Shown in pieces: positions 7,275 to 15,491 of a DNA stretch of 23,327 nucleotides. Made by a program: the position numbers and the translations under genes. The notes beneath the pieces are model-generated. The model saw only the letters and a list, made by a program, of their open reading frames with translations, searched no databases and was not told where the DNA came from. This DNA is from DASXMR01 sp036495525. Its GTDB lineage: Bacteria > Actinomycetota > Actinomycetes > Streptosporangiales > Streptosporangiaceae. Numbering within the stretch: position 1 is the stretch's first letter; each line of letters begins with the position of its first letter. The stretch lies in assembly GCA_036495525.1 (NCBI GenBank), contig DASXMR010000155.1, positions 1 to 23,327 of the forward strand, in the 5' to 3' direction.

Positions 7275-7778
7275 TCAGATCTGCCTCGGGCGTACCGCCG
7301 GCCTGGTGTGCAGGCGGTGGTGGTGCACCAGCTCGCTCTTGCACTGCGGGCACCACTGGTGCGACGCCTTCGCCGCCCGGCAGGCGGTGGCGAACAGGCG
7401 GAAATGCTTGCTGCTGCCGTGCGTGACGCAGTCGACGATGTAGTACATCAGCACGCCCTCGGCGTCCCGCTGCGGCTCAGGCACCCTGTGCGGCGCGTCG
7501 GCGGCCCGCAGGTAGAGCACCCGCACACGGCTGCCGATGTCCCTGCGGACGTGTTCTCTGGCCAGGTAGTGGCGCTCGGCCCGCTGACTGGCCGGCCGCT
7601 CGGGTACCGGCCGCGGGGCGATGACCTGAGCCGGCGCGCTCGGTATCTCCGATCTCGCGGTGGCGCGTCGTGCCTTGCCGCCACCGAGATTCGCCCTGCC
7701 CTGCGCGGTGGCCCGCGGAGCTTCGTTCCTGCGCTGCGTCTTTGCCTTGGACTTCCTGGCTGAGGTGTATCCGGTCAC
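7275..7778 (-). CDS. Basic Cys/His-containing protein of unknown function
   Basis: 167 residues. I do not recognise a named family. Residues 1-75 are very basic and low in complexity (many Lys, Arg, Ala, Pro), like a nucleic-acid-binding or disordered tail. Residues ~85-150 look folded: a strand RVRVLYLR, then MYYIVDCVTHGSSKHF at 111-126, then ATACRAAK, then WCPQCK at 142-147. Cys117, His120, Cys143 and Cys146 could bind one zinc ion; Cys133 lies between. The tail has HHHRLH. I have a vague memory of similar VDCVTHG...WC..C proteins as actinobacterial hypotheticals. The start is the GTG at 7778, with GGGAGGA about 6 bases upstream on the minus strand. It is convergent with erm and transcribed separately from the downstream permease gene. 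Confidence 0.7.
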   Translation of the reverse strand: MTGYTSARKSKAKTQRRNEAPRATAQGRANLGGGKARRATARSEIPSAPAQVIAPRPVPERPASQRAERHYLAREHVRRDIGSRVRVLYLRAADAPHRVPEPQRDAEGVLMYYIVDCVTHGSSKHFRLFATACRAAKASHQWCPQCKSELVHHHRLHTRPAVRPRQI

Positions 7779-7865
7779 TCGGCGTCCTCCCTTCGCCGCG
7801 CGCGTGACGTCAGGATGACTACCTATCCCGGCTTGGCTGCCAGGACACCTGCCAGCAGGGTCCGG

Positions 7866-8774
7866 TCAGCTGGTGATGTCGGCCGTGGTGAGCCGCGCCC
7901 ACGCGATCGCGCCGAAGATGACGATGTACACGGCGAACGACAGCAGCCCGTGCGCAAGAACGGACCAGGCTACCGGCGTGCGCAGCAGCGAGTCGAACGA
8001 CAGCCACCAGTGACTCGGCAAGTACGGGTGCACGACGCCGAACTGCGGGATCTGGTCGGCCACCTCGCTGCCGACGGCAACGACCAGCACTGCCGCGATG
8101 GCGGCGATCGGGTGCTCGGTCAGCGTCGAGATGGCCAGGCCGATGGCCGCGAGCGCCGCCAACGCAGCGGCCACGTACAGCGCTACGAACAGCAGCCGCA
8201 GCAGCCCGGCAGGCAGCGAGACCGTCGTGCCTGACAGCAGCGTGACCGGACCGACCGGGAACAGCAGCGAGCCGACTGCCACCGCGACGGCAGCGACAAG
8301 CAACGCGGCGGCGAGGCAGAACGCGGTCGCGGCCAGGTACTTGATGATCAGCAGCCTGGTCCGGCCGGCGGGCACGGTCAGCAGGTAGCGCAGCGTCCCG
8401 TGCGCGGCCTCGCCGGCGATAGCGTCGCCGGACACCACCGCGACGGCGAGCGGCAAGCCGACCGTGAGGAGCACGACCAGGGACAGCAGCGCGAGGAAGA
8501 CGCCGTTGCCGGCCACCTGCTGGAGAAACGGCGGTCCCTCGCCGCCGCCGCTGCCCGGCCCGGACAGCCAGAGCGCGAACCCGATCAGCGCCGGGATGGC
8601 GCCCAGCACACCCAGCAGGATGATGTTGCGCCAGCGCAGGAACACCATGCGGAGCTCCGAGCGCAGCAGCCGGAGCCAGGCCCGCAGCGGGCCGGGCCGG
8701 GTACCAGCGGCCTGGGCCCGCCCGGCCGGCCGGGCGGGCCAGGCGGCCGGCTGTCCCGCGCTACCCGCTGACAT
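7866..8774 (-). CDS. ABC-2 type transporter permease
   Basis: 302 residues with six predicted membrane segments, roughly 50-70, 92-115, 145-170, 190-215, 220-240 and 268-292. The cytoplasmic loop GDAIAGEAAHGTLRYLLTVPAGRTR at 116-140 is the hallmark of ABC-2 permeases that work with BcrA/CcmA-like ATPases. The N-terminal 45 residues are Pro/Ala/Arg-rich and cytoplasmic. Start codon ATG at 8774 overlaps the end of the ATPase gene by 14 bases, so the two are co-translated. The pair probably exports a lipid, peptide or drug; the substrate cannot be inferred from sequence. Confidence 0.9.
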   Translation of the reverse strand: MSAGSAGQPAAWPARPAGRAQAAGTRPGPLRAWLRLLRSELRMVFLRWRNIILLGVLGAIPALIGFALWLSGPGSGGGEGPPFLQQVAGNGVFLALLSLVVLLTVGLPLAVAVVSGDAIAGEAAHGTLRYLLTVPAGRTRLLIIKYLAATAFCLAAALLVAAVAVAVGSLLFPVGPVTLLSGTTVSLPAGLLRLLFVALYVAAALAALAAIGLAISTLTEHPIAAIAAVLVVAVGSEVADQIPQFGVVHPYLPSHWWLSFDSLLRTPVAWSVLAHGLLSFAVYIVIFGAIAWARLTTADITS

Positions 8775-9852
8775 CGAAGCCTTCCCCGGTCAGCTCCACG
8801 AACAGGTCCTCCAGGCTCTCCCCGGCTTGCTGCAGCCCGGCCACCCCGACGCCGGCCCGGACCAGCTCGGCGCAGACCAGCTCCGGCTGCTGCTCGCCGA
8901 GCTGCGCGCTCAGCTGGCCGCTGCCTGGCTGGATGTCGGCCAGGCCGAGCCTGGCCAGCACCCTGGCCGCCAGTGACACATCAGCCGTGCGCACGACGAT
9001 CCGGGCGCTGCCGCGGCCGCGCAGCTCGTCCAGGGTGCCCTGGAAGACCAGCCGGCCTGACCGCATGACGCCGACGTGCGAGCAGATCTGCTCCACTTCG
9101 GCGAGCAGGTGGGATGAGACGAAGACAGTCGTGCCGTCCGCGGCGATCTGCCTGATCAGCGCCCGGACCTCGCGGGTGCCCTGCGGGTCGAGGCCGTTGG
9201 TGGGCTCGTCGAGGATCAGCAGCTCGCGCGGCTGCAGGAGGCCAGCGGCGATGGCCAGCCGCTGCTTCATGCCCAGCGAGTAAGCGCGGTAGTGCTTGCG
9301 CCCGGCGGCCGACAGCCCGACCCGGTGGAGCGCCTCGCCGATCCGCACGGCAGCGGTAGCCGGGTCAGCGGTGCGATCGGCGGCGTCGCAGCGCGCCAGG
9401 TTCGCCGGCCCGGAGAGGAACGAGTAGAAGGCGGGGCCCTCGACTAGCGAGCCGACTCTCGGAAGCACGGTGATGATGCCCTGGGGCATGGGAACGCCGA
9501 GTAGCTGATGGCTCCCGCCGGTCGGCTGAACGAGCCCGAGCAGCATCCGGATGGTGGTGGTCTTGCCCGATCCGTTGGGGCCGAGAAAGCCGTAGACCGA
9601 CCCGCGCGGCACCGCCAGGTCCACGTCATCGACCGCGAGCTGCCCGCTGCGGAAGCGCTTGGCAAGCCGCCGGCTGGCGATGGCCGACGGGCCGGAGTCC
9701 GCCAGTTCGGCGCCCGCGGCCGTCGGCGCGGCGGCACGCGTTTGCTGCTCGGCCCCGCTGACGGGCGTAGCGTCCGGCGGCCTGGTGCGCGTCCTGGCGC
9801 CGAACGCGACCTCGTCTTGCTGGTCGTCGGCAGGCGGCCAGGCGCTACTCAC
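8761..9852 (-). CDS. ABC transporter ATP-binding protein
   Basis: 363 residues. The first ~55 are a non-conserved, polar, Ala/Pro-rich extension. The ATPase domain then shows Walker A GPNGSGKT at 91-98, an ABC signature region YSLGMKQRLAIA at 191-202, Walker B LLILDEP at 211-217, and an H-loop His in VSSHLL at ~245-250. After residue ~280 comes a C-terminal domain typical of BcrA-type ATPases that drive ABC-2 permeases. The start is the GTG at 9852, which overlaps the stop of the LolA-like gene as GTGA; the same frame is open far upstream, but that part is antisense shadow of the LolA-like gene. It energises the permease encoded just downstream. Confidence 0.92.
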   Translation of the reverse strand: MSSAWPPADDQQDEVAFGARTRTRPPDATPVSGAEQQTRAAAPTAAGAELADSGPSAIASRRLAKRFRSGQLAVDDVDLAVPRGSVYGFLGPNGSGKTTTIRMLLGLVQPTGGSHQLLGVPMPQGIITVLPRVGSLVEGPAFYSFLSGPANLARCDAADRTADPATAAVRIGEALHRVGLSAAGRKHYRAYSLGMKQRLAIAAGLLQPRELLILDEPTNGLDPQGTREVRALIRQIAADGTTVFVSSHLLAEVEQICSHVGVMRSGRLVFQGTLDELRGRGSARIVVRTADVSLAARVLARLGLADIQPGSGQLSAQLGEQQPELVCAELVRAGVGVAGLQQAGESLEDLFVELTGEGFDVSG

Positions 9853-11381
9853 GTGTGCTGGGCCGCGTCCGCGAAGAGTACAGAAGGCGTGACGGCGCCG
9901 ATCAGCACCCGGCCGTCGCTGGTCATCAGCACCGAAACCAGCGCGGTGCGTAGCAGCCGGCCACTGCCCCAGGTTCCGTGCACCGGCTGCGCTGCTCGCA
10001 GCAGCGCCGCCAGCCACGCCGGTGCCCCGGACGTCATGCCCACCGGCTGGCCTGTGCTCGCGCCGACGATATGACCTGACCTGGGGTCGATGATGATGCG
10101 GCTGCTGTAAGGCGACGGCGTGCCGGCGATCTTTACCGGCGCTGTGCCCCCGGATAGCTGCAGGACCGAGGACTGGACGGCCGAAGATGTGGCGGCCGCC
10201 GCGGCCGGCCGGAACTCGATAACCGACAGCCAGTCCTTGCCGATAACGCGAGGCGCCCCCGCTGGCGGCAGGCCCTCCGGCAGGTGGCTGCCGAACCTCG
10301 ACCGGCCGATGAACAGCCCTCCGGGCAGTGTGCGGATACCGCGCGACAACTGCGCCCCGCGTGGCATCTGAACCCCGCGTGGCAGGTGAACCCCGCGTGG
10401 CAGGTGCCCGCTGAGCGCCCGGCGCAAGATGCGCTGCTGCTGGCGCGGCAATGCGGTCGCCGGCCCGACGGTCCGGCTGCTGTGCCTTGGACTCAGCGCA
10501 GTGTTGCCATGCCAGCCAGGCGGGGCCAGCGCCGTCGCGCCGCCAGCCGGCAGGCTGGCTGGCACCTTGACTGTCTTGACCTTGGCGCCCGGCGGCGGGG
10601 TGAAAGTGAAATTCGACGCGGCCGGCCTGGCGGTGGACAGGGAGGTGTAGGCCACCTGGTAGGCGGGGCTCGCCGCGCCGCGCGCGAACACCTGCAGTCG
10701 CAGCGGCAGGTAACCGTGCGCGTCGACCGCGATCCTGATCTGGCCGATCAGCGACCCGCTGGCCTTGGGCGCGATCGCGAGCTGGTAGGCAGCCCGGCCG
10801 GCCACCATGACGTTGCGCTGCACGCTGACCGTGGTGCTCGGGCCGACCGCGGCGAGGATCTGGCGGGCTGCCTGCTGCGGTGTCGGCACGCCGCCCTGGG
10901 GCAAGCTCGGCGCGGGCAGCGAGGCCGGTAGCCGGGAGCCGCCCGCCTGCTGCGGCAGGACCACATGCGTCGCGGTGTTGGCCGAGCTTGACCACAGCCA
11001 TAGCTGGCGCCCGTCCAGGCGCAGGTCGGTCTCCCCGAGCTGGGAGGGGACGGCGAACCTGACTCGTCCAGGCCCGCCCAACCAGAAGTCGACGGTGTGC
11101 GTGCCGGCCAGCCAGGAGGCAGGCGAGCCGTCAACGGCGCCGGGCAGCCTGGGCAGGCCGAGCGCCGCCTTCTCGACGATCACGCCGCTCAGCGACGACG
11201 GCACTGACTGGCCACGGCTCACCTCGGCCAGCAGCTGCGCAACGGTCCTGGCAGGCAGCCGCGGCGCGGATCCGGCGGCAGCGGCAGCCATCGAGCCGCC
11301 GATGACCAGTCCGACCGCGGCGACCGCGCCGGCTGGCACCGCCCAGCGCGCACTGCGCGGGAGGCTGCGCACCCGTGTCAT
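9849..11381 (-). CDS. Secreted LolA-like (DUF2092-type) protein
   Basis: About 510 residues. Residues ~12-37 form a signal peptide or anchor (SARWAVPAGAVAAVGLVIGG), with no lipobox cysteine. Residues ~50-260 resemble the LolA/LppX-like lipoprotein-carrier fold: TVDFWLGGPGRVRFAVPSQL, then DLRLDGRQLWLWSS, and later IRIAVDAHGYLPLRLQVFAR. A Pro/Arg/Gly linker carries a six-residue repeat (about 320-350). The C-terminal ~130 residues contain RIIIDPRSGHIVGAS and a final VLIGAVTPSVLFAD strand. Such proteins in actinobacteria are thought to handle lipids at the cell surface and often sit beside ABC transporters, as here. The start is the ATG at 11381; a GTG at 11387 has an equally good GGAG site, so two extra residues are possible. 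Confidence 0.82.
   Translation of the reverse strand: MTRVRSLPRSARWAVPAGAVAAVGLVIGGSMAAAAAGSAPRLPARTVAQLLAEVSRGQSVPSSLSGVIVEKAALGLPRLPGAVDGSPASWLAGTHTVDFWLGGPGRVRFAVPSQLGETDLRLDGRQLWLWSSSANTATHVVLPQQAGGSRLPASLPAPSLPQGGVPTPQQAARQILAAVGPSTTVSVQRNVMVAGRAAYQLAIAPKASGSLIGQIRIAVDAHGYLPLRLQVFARGAASPAYQVAYTSLSTARPAASNFTFTPPPGAKVKTVKVPASLPAGGATALAPPGWHGNTALSPRHSSRTVGPATALPRQQQRILRRALSGHLPRGVHLPRGVQMPRGAQLSRGIRTLPGGLFIGRSRFGSHLPEGLPPAGAPRVIGKDWLSVIEFRPAAAAATSSAVQSSVLQLSGGTAPVKIAGTPSPYSSRIIIDPRSGHIVGASTGQPVGMTSGAPAWLAALLRAAQPVHGTWGSGRLLRTALVSVLMTSDGRVLIGAVTPSVLFADAAQHT
10355..10408 (-). repeat. 18-bp tandem repeat inside the LolA-like gene
   Basis: Three near-identical 18-bp units (plus strand CCCCGCGTGGCAGGTGAA with small changes) at 10355, 10373 and 10391, plus a degenerate unit just to the left at 10337. 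On the coding strand each encodes six residues of the type L-P-R-G-V-H, giving the series LPRGVHLPRGVQMPRGAQ. It lies in a linker between two domains and keeps frame. Confidence 0.85.
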
Positions 11382-11490
11382 CGTCACACCCCGCTCCGCT
11401 GGACCGGCATCGGTGCCCGCCCCTTCGTGCACAGGATACGACCCTGGCGCGGCGCCCGCCGGCCGCCCGCGCTGCCGCGACGCGAGCGAG

Positions 11491-12477
11491 CTACCAGCTG
11501 CCCCAGGGCAGCACGGCGGTGACCGCGACGACCGCGAACAGCAGCGTCAGGTAAGAGATGGACAGCCGGAACAGCCGCATCGGGGCCGGCTCTGCACCGC
11601 TGGTCACCCGGCTGTGCAGGCTGCGCGCCTCGGCCAGGAACCAGCCCCCGAGCACGGCCGCGCAGCCGGCGTAGATCCAGCCGGCGAAGGGGGCCAGCGT
11701 CAGGGTCGCGGCGACCATCAGGCTGGAGTACACGACGATCTTGCCGGTCACCGTGACAGCCGGCGCGACCACCGGCAGCATCGGCACGCTCGCTGCCGCA
11801 TAATCGTCCCTGAACTTCATCGCCAGCGCCCAGAAATGCGGCGGCGTCCAGAAGAAGATGACCGCGAAGAGCACGACCGCCTGCCAGCCAACCGTGCCGG
11901 TCACCGCTGCCCAGCCGACGAGCACCGGGAAGCAGCCAGCCGCGCCGCCAATCACGATGTTGGCGGAGGTGCGGCGCTTGAGGCCCAGGGTGTACACGAA
12001 GACGTAGAACAGGATCGCCGTGTCGGCCAGCGCCGCCGCCAGCCAGTTCGCCAGCAGGCCGAGCAGCAGCGTGGCCGCCACGCCCAGCAGGATGCCGGAG
12101 GCGAGTGCCTCGCGCGGGCTGACCGCCGGCCTGCCGTCGCCAGCGACCAGCGGGCGGCGGGCAGTGCGGTGCATGACCGCGTCGATGTCCCGGTCGATAT
12201 AGCAGTTCAGCGTGTTCGCGCTGCCCGCTGCCAGCGTTCCGCCGGCGACGGTGACCAGCACCAGGCCGGCGAAGGACAGCCAGCCCACGGGTGCGGCCCG
12301 GCGGGCGAGCAGCATGGCCGGCACGGTGGTCACCAGCAGCTCGGAGACGATGCGCGGCTTGGTCAGCAGGAACAGGGATCGCGCCACCAGCCGGGCCGGC
12401 CGGCCACCAGGTCCAGTGGCCGGCGGGCCGCCGGGCAGAGTGCCCTGACCGTGCAGCGCGCCTGTCGCCTGTGTCAC
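11491..12477 (-). CDS. ctaB: Heme O synthase (protoheme IX farnesyltransferase)
   Basis: 328 residues, an UbiA-superfamily polytopic prenyltransferase that joins a farnesyl group to heme B to make heme O for cytochrome oxidase. The first Asp-rich motif is NCYIDRDIDAVMHRT, with Asn91, Asp95 and Asp99. FFWTPPHFWALAMKFRDDYAAASVPML at ~208-234 is the signature region of heme O synthases, with Asp224 and Asp225 as the second Asp motif. About nine hydrophobic segments are visible. The start codon is the GTG at 12477, with AAAGG about 7 bases upstream on the minus strand. The usual actinobacterial partner ctaA is not in this window. The next gene, across a 324-base gap, is a divergent TlpA-like thioredoxin. 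Confidence 0.95.
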   Translation of the reverse strand: MTQATGALHGQGTLPGGPPATGPGGRPARLVARSLFLLTKPRIVSELLVTTVPAMLLARRAAPVGWLSFAGLVLVTVAGGTLAAGSANTLNCYIDRDIDAVMHRTARRPLVAGDGRPAVSPREALASGILLGVAATLLLGLLANWLAAALADTAILFYVFVYTLGLKRRTSANIVIGGAAGCFPVLVGWAAVTGTVGWQAVVLFAVIFFWTPPHFWALAMKFRDDYAAASVPMLPVVAPAVTVTGKIVVYSSLMVAATLTLAPFAGWIYAGCAAVLGGWFLAEARSLHSRVTSGAEPAPMRLFRLSISYLTLLFAVVAVTAVLPWGSW

Positions 12478-12801
12478 TCGCCGACCTTTCTTGCCCCACC
12501 GGCCACTGCCATGCGGCGGGCCGACGGCAATGCGGGCGCTGCCCGGCGGGTGCTGAAGCCGGGCGCTGCGTCCGTGCCAGCAGATACGTTACCGGGAGCA
12601 CTACGGGCTGTCGCACAGCGGGCGGCCTGCCCATGCAGATCCGGCTGGCCCGGCCGGGCAGACCGGCTGCCAGCACCAGCCGGACCGGCTGGCGCCAGGG
12701 CCGGCTGGCGGGCGGGTACCAGGCCCGGCGGGCAGGGCCGGCCGGCTTATCTGCCCGGCCGTTCGCCAGGATGGGGCTACTACGCGGCACGAGGAGCAGC
12801 A
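12478..12801. other. Divergent intergenic region, ctaB and tlpA-like
   Basis: A 324-base gap between divergent genes. It must hold both promoters, but I see no convincing -10/-35 pair. From about 12640 to 12750 it is a run of short GGCCGG and GCCGGC words and their complements, able to form several alternative hairpins and not a clean repeat. No small gene or RNA was recognised. Confidence 0.5.
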
Positions 12802-13404
12802 ATGACCGAGCAGGCGCCAGCCGGGCAGCGGCCTGGCGGCCGTGGCTGGCTGGCCCGGCTGCGTCGGCTGAGCCCGGAGGTAAAGCTGGGCATCGCGGGA
12901 TTTGCCGCGCTGGTGCTCGTCGCCGCCGTGGTGTCACTGACCAGCGGCGGATCCAGCGCTGCGCACACTACCGAGCCGCAACCTGCGGCCAGGAACTTCA
13001 CCTTGCCGCTGGTCGGGCAGGCCGGTCAGCACGTGTCGCTGAGCTCATTCGCCGGCCAGCCGGTCATCGTGAACTTCTTCGCGTCCTGGTGCGTACCGTG
13101 CAAGGCCGAGACGCCGCTGCTCGCCCGCTTCTACAAGGACAGCAAGGGCAAGGTCAACATCCTCGGGGTGGATGCTAACGACCAGTCCGGCACGGCACGG
13201 GCGTTCCTGCGGGCGGCCGGCGTCGGTTACCCGGTTGGCTTCGATCCTTTCCCGGCACCAGTCACTACCTCCTACGGCGTGGGCGAGCTGCCGCAGACCT
13301 TCTTCCTCGACGCACAGCACCACATCATGAAGCGTGTGTTCGGCGCCGTGACCATGCGCCAGCTCACCGCCGACCTCGCGCTGATCAGCGGCAACCCCGG
13401 CTGA
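12802..13404 (+). CDS. Membrane-anchored TlpA/ResA-type thioredoxin
   Basis: 200 residues. A cytoplasmic N-terminus (1-27) is followed by one membrane anchor (28-47, KLGIAGFAALVLVAAVVSL), then an extracytoplasmic thioredoxin fold. The active site is WCVPC, with Cys97 and Cys100; the cis-proline is Pro164 in GELPQTFFLD. The insertion and segment VDANDQSGTARAFLRAAGVGYPVGFDP are typical of the TlpA/ResA/DsbE (AhpC-TSA/Redoxin) group. These reduce or exchange disulfides outside the membrane, often for cytochrome c maturation. The start is the ATG at 12802, with GAGGAG at 12791-12796. Placement opposite heme O synthase suggests, but does not prove, a link to respiratory heme proteins. Transcribed convergently with the glycosyltransferase gene. 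Confidence 0.92.
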   Translation: MTEQAPAGQRPGGRGWLARLRRLSPEVKLGIAGFAALVLVAAVVSLTSGGSSAAHTTEPQPAARNFTLPLVGQAGQHVSLSSFAGQPVIVNFFASWCVPCKAETPLLARFYKDSKGKVNILGVDANDQSGTARAFLRAAGVGYPVGFDPFPAPVTTSYGVGELPQTFFLDAQHHIMKRVFGAVTMRQLTADLALISGNPG

Positions 13405-13407
13405 CCT

Positions 13408-13430
13408 GGCGCCGCTGGCCGGCAGGCGCC
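13408..13430. terminator. Possible bidirectional GC hairpin
   Basis: GGCGCC at 13408-13413 and again at 13425-13430 can pair across an 11-base loop in the 33-base gap between two convergent genes. There is no U-run on either side. The stem is short and self-complementary, so this is a weak terminator candidate. Confidence 0.3.
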
Positions 13431-13437
13431 CGGCCGG

Positions 13438-14535
13438 CTAGATGCCCGCGCTCTGCAGCGCGGCCGAGAAGGCGTATTCCCAGCCCGCCAGCGAACGGGT
13501 CGCTGCGGCCGGCGGCGGCTTGATCCGGTCGAGCGCGGCCAGCGCGGACCTGACCATGTCGGCGGCGCCGGCTGAGGTGACCCTGGCATCGCCAAGCTCC
13601 AGCTCGTGCTGCAGGTTGTCCCTGCCGTGTCCCTGCACCACGTCGAGCAGCAGCAGCGGCCGGCCTACGGTCCGCGCCTCGGTGCAGGTATCGCCGGAGC
13701 TGGTGATCACCAGGTCGGATGCCGCCATCAGCTCGGGCACCCGGTCCGTGAAGCCGAACGCCCTGACCCGCGGCTGCCGCTGGGCCACGGTTCGCAAGCG
13801 CCGCTCGAGCCGGGCGTTGCGCCCGGCGACCGCCAGCACGTGCACGCCGGCGTCGCCAAGGGCCTCGGCCGCGTCGGCTACCGGCCCGAGCCCCCAGGCG
13901 CCCGACATCAGCAGCACGCACCGCTCCTGCGGCGGGATGCCGGAGACGGCGCGCGCGGACAGCTGGTCCGGCGGGCGGTAGAAGTCGGCTCGTACCGCGG
14001 CGGGAATGACCAGCACGTTCGCGTCCGGCTGGTAGCGCAGCACGGCGGCCTCCGCGACCGCCGAGGTGACCAGGTACAGGTCAACGTTCTGGTGCACCCA
14101 GAGCCGGTGCGGTGAGGAGTCCGAGCAGAAGACCACGTGGCTCATGGCCGGGTAGTCAGGCGCGACCGCGCTGGCCGCTGAGGCTGCGGTGGAGAACACC
14201 GAGATGATCAGGTCGGCCGGGTACTCGTCCAGGTGCTCGCGCAGCCGGGGCACGACCCTGCGCCTGGCGGCTGCGTCGGCGAGCAGCGCGAGCCGCCCGC
14301 CTGGCCGCAGCGCGGCGAAATGGAAGGCGTCGAAGAGGCCGGGCAGGGCGAGCATGGAGCGAAATGCCGCCTCGCCGGCTGACTTGCCGCCCCGGCCGAG
14401 CAAGTGCATCGCGTCCAGGGTGCGCGTCGACCAGCCGTCGGCCGCCAGCGAGGCCCGGCAGGCAGCCGCCAGCGCGTCGTGGCCCATTCCGAGCGAGCCG
14501 GACAGCAGCAAGGCGGCCCGCTGCTGGCCGGTCAC
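13438..14535 (-). CDS. MGDG-synthase-like glycosyltransferase (GT28 type)
   Basis: 365 residues, two-domain GT-B fold. The N-terminal half resembles the MGDG synthase/processive diacylglycerol glucosyltransferase domain: LLLSGSLGMGHDALAAA at 9-25 holds the G-x-G-H acceptor loop, and VVFCSDSSPHRLWVHQNVDLYLV spans ~134-156. The C-terminal half has the GT28 nucleotide-sugar site SSGDTCTEARTVGRPLLLLD at 279-298. It likely transfers a sugar to a lipid or other hydrophobic acceptor at the inner membrane face. No membrane segment is seen. The GTG start at 14535 overlaps the epimerase stop by 4 bases (GTGA), so it is the last gene of a three-gene operon. The donor and acceptor are unknown. Confidence 0.88.
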   Translation of the reverse strand: MTGQQRAALLLSGSLGMGHDALAAACRASLAADGWSTRTLDAMHLLGRGGKSAGEAAFRSMLALPGLFDAFHFAALRPGGRLALLADAAARRRVVPRLREHLDEYPADLIISVFSTAASAASAVAPDYPAMSHVVFCSDSSPHRLWVHQNVDLYLVTSAVAEAAVLRYQPDANVLVIPAAVRADFYRPPDQLSARAVSGIPPQERCVLLMSGAWGLGPVADAAEALGDAGVHVLAVAGRNARLERRLRTVAQRQPRVRAFGFTDRVPELMAASDLVITSSGDTCTEARTVGRPLLLLDVVQGHGRDNLQHELELGDARVTSAGAADMVRSALAALDRIKPPPAAATRSLAGWEYAFSAALQSAGI

Positions 14536-15440
14536 CGGGCTGCCTCGGCGAGCCAGGCGACGTACCTTCGGACACCCTCGGCGAAGGGCGTCACCGGCGA
14601 CCAGTCGAGCAGTTCCTTGGCCAGCGCGTTCGAAACGCCCATGCCCTGGTAGTCAGCAGTGCGGGCCGGGCCGTACTCGACCGGCACGGGCCGGACCAGG
14701 CTGCGCACCGTGTCGGCGATCTCGCGAACGGAGACCGGGGTGCCCCCTTCCAGCGCGATCGTGCGGCCAGCAGCGGCCGGTGCCAGCGAGCGGACGTGAG
14801 CGTCGGCAAGATCCTCGACGTAGACGTAGCTGCGCTGCTGCTCGCCCGTGCCCGCGATCTTGATGGGCTGCCCGTCCTGCGCGGCGCGGACGAACCTGGC
14901 CACCACGAGCGCGTCCCGCATCCGCGGCCCGTAAGGGATTCCGTACCGCAGGATCGTCGCCTGCAGCCCGTACATCTCCCGGTAACTGTGCACCAGCAGC
15001 TCGGCGGCCAGCTTGGTCGATACGTAGACGTGGCCGGCCCTGGCGAGATCGACCGCGGCGGTCTCGGTGCGCTCGCCCTGCCCGACCGTCGCGCCGTAAA
15101 CCCACACGGTGCTCGCCAGCACGACCCGGCCCACGCCCGTCCTCCGCGCCGCCTCGAGAACCCTGGCGGTGCCCTCCACGTTCAGCCGCACCGCGCGCAC
15201 CGGGTCGGCGGCCACATCGTTGACGTCGGCCGCCCCGGCCAGGTGAAACACTGCCTGCTGACCGGACAGGACCGAGTCGAGCGGCTCACCGTCGAGCAGG
15301 TCGACCGTGCGGTACTCGGCCGACGGATGGCGCCATCGCGGGGCGGCGTCGATCACCCGTACCTCGTGACCAGCGGCCGCCAGGTGATCAACGACGTGCG
15401 ACCCGATGAAGCCCCCGCCTCCGGTTACCGCGACGCGCAT
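14532..15440 (-). CDS. NAD-dependent epimerase/dehydratase
   Basis: 302 residues, extended short-chain dehydrogenase fold. The dinucleotide-binding motif is TGGGGFIG at 6-13. The catalytic set is ASTVWVYG (Ser110/Thr111) plus Tyr139 and Lys143 in YVSTK. Downstream RYGIPYGPRM and SYVYVEDLADAHV are typical of UDP-glucose 4-epimerase-like and dTDP-sugar enzymes. It probably remodels an NDP-sugar for the glycosyltransferase encoded next. The start is the ATG at 15440, with a strong GGAGGGG upstream on the minus strand. The gap to the upstream aminotransferase is 51 bases. The exact sugar cannot be assigned. Confidence 0.9.
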   Translation of the reverse strand: MRVAVTGGGGFIGSHVVDHLAAAGHEVRVIDAAPRWRHPSAEYRTVDLLDGEPLDSVLSGQQAVFHLAGAADVNDVAADPVRAVRLNVEGTARVLEAARRTGVGRVVLASTVWVYGATVGQGERTETAAVDLARAGHVYVSTKLAAELLVHSYREMYGLQATILRYGIPYGPRMRDALVVARFVRAAQDGQPIKIAGTGEQQRSYVYVEDLADAHVRSLAPAAAGRTIALEGGTPVSVREIADTVRSLVRPVPVEYGPARTADYQGMGVSNALAKELLDWSPVTPFAEGVRRYVAWLAEAAR

Positions 15441-15491
15441 GTCCCCTCCATGTGTACCCGCGCGCCCCCCGGCGCGGCAGCTGGCCGCACG

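Noticed and set aside
7805..7812. TGACGTCA palindrome between the basic protein and the permease region
   Set aside because: An 8-base palindrome is expected by chance at this scale. It has no partner site and no clear promoter beside it.
9853..11001. Long upstream extension of the ABC ATPase frame
   Set aside because: It is the out-of-frame shadow of the LolA-like gene. The GTGA overlap at 9849-9852 gives a natural start and the conserved ATPase domain begins well after it.
11384..12937. 517-codon minus-strand frame over ctaB
   Set aside because: It overlaps ctaB in another frame and has no domain, while the ctaB frame has complete family motifs.
10807..13404. 865-codon open frame on the plus strand running into the thioredoxin gene
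   Set aside because: Most of it lies antisense to the LolA-like and ctaB genes, whose domains are clear. The composition is Arg/Gly/Pro-rich shadow coding. Only the last 200 codons, from ATG 12802 with a good ribosome site, are real.
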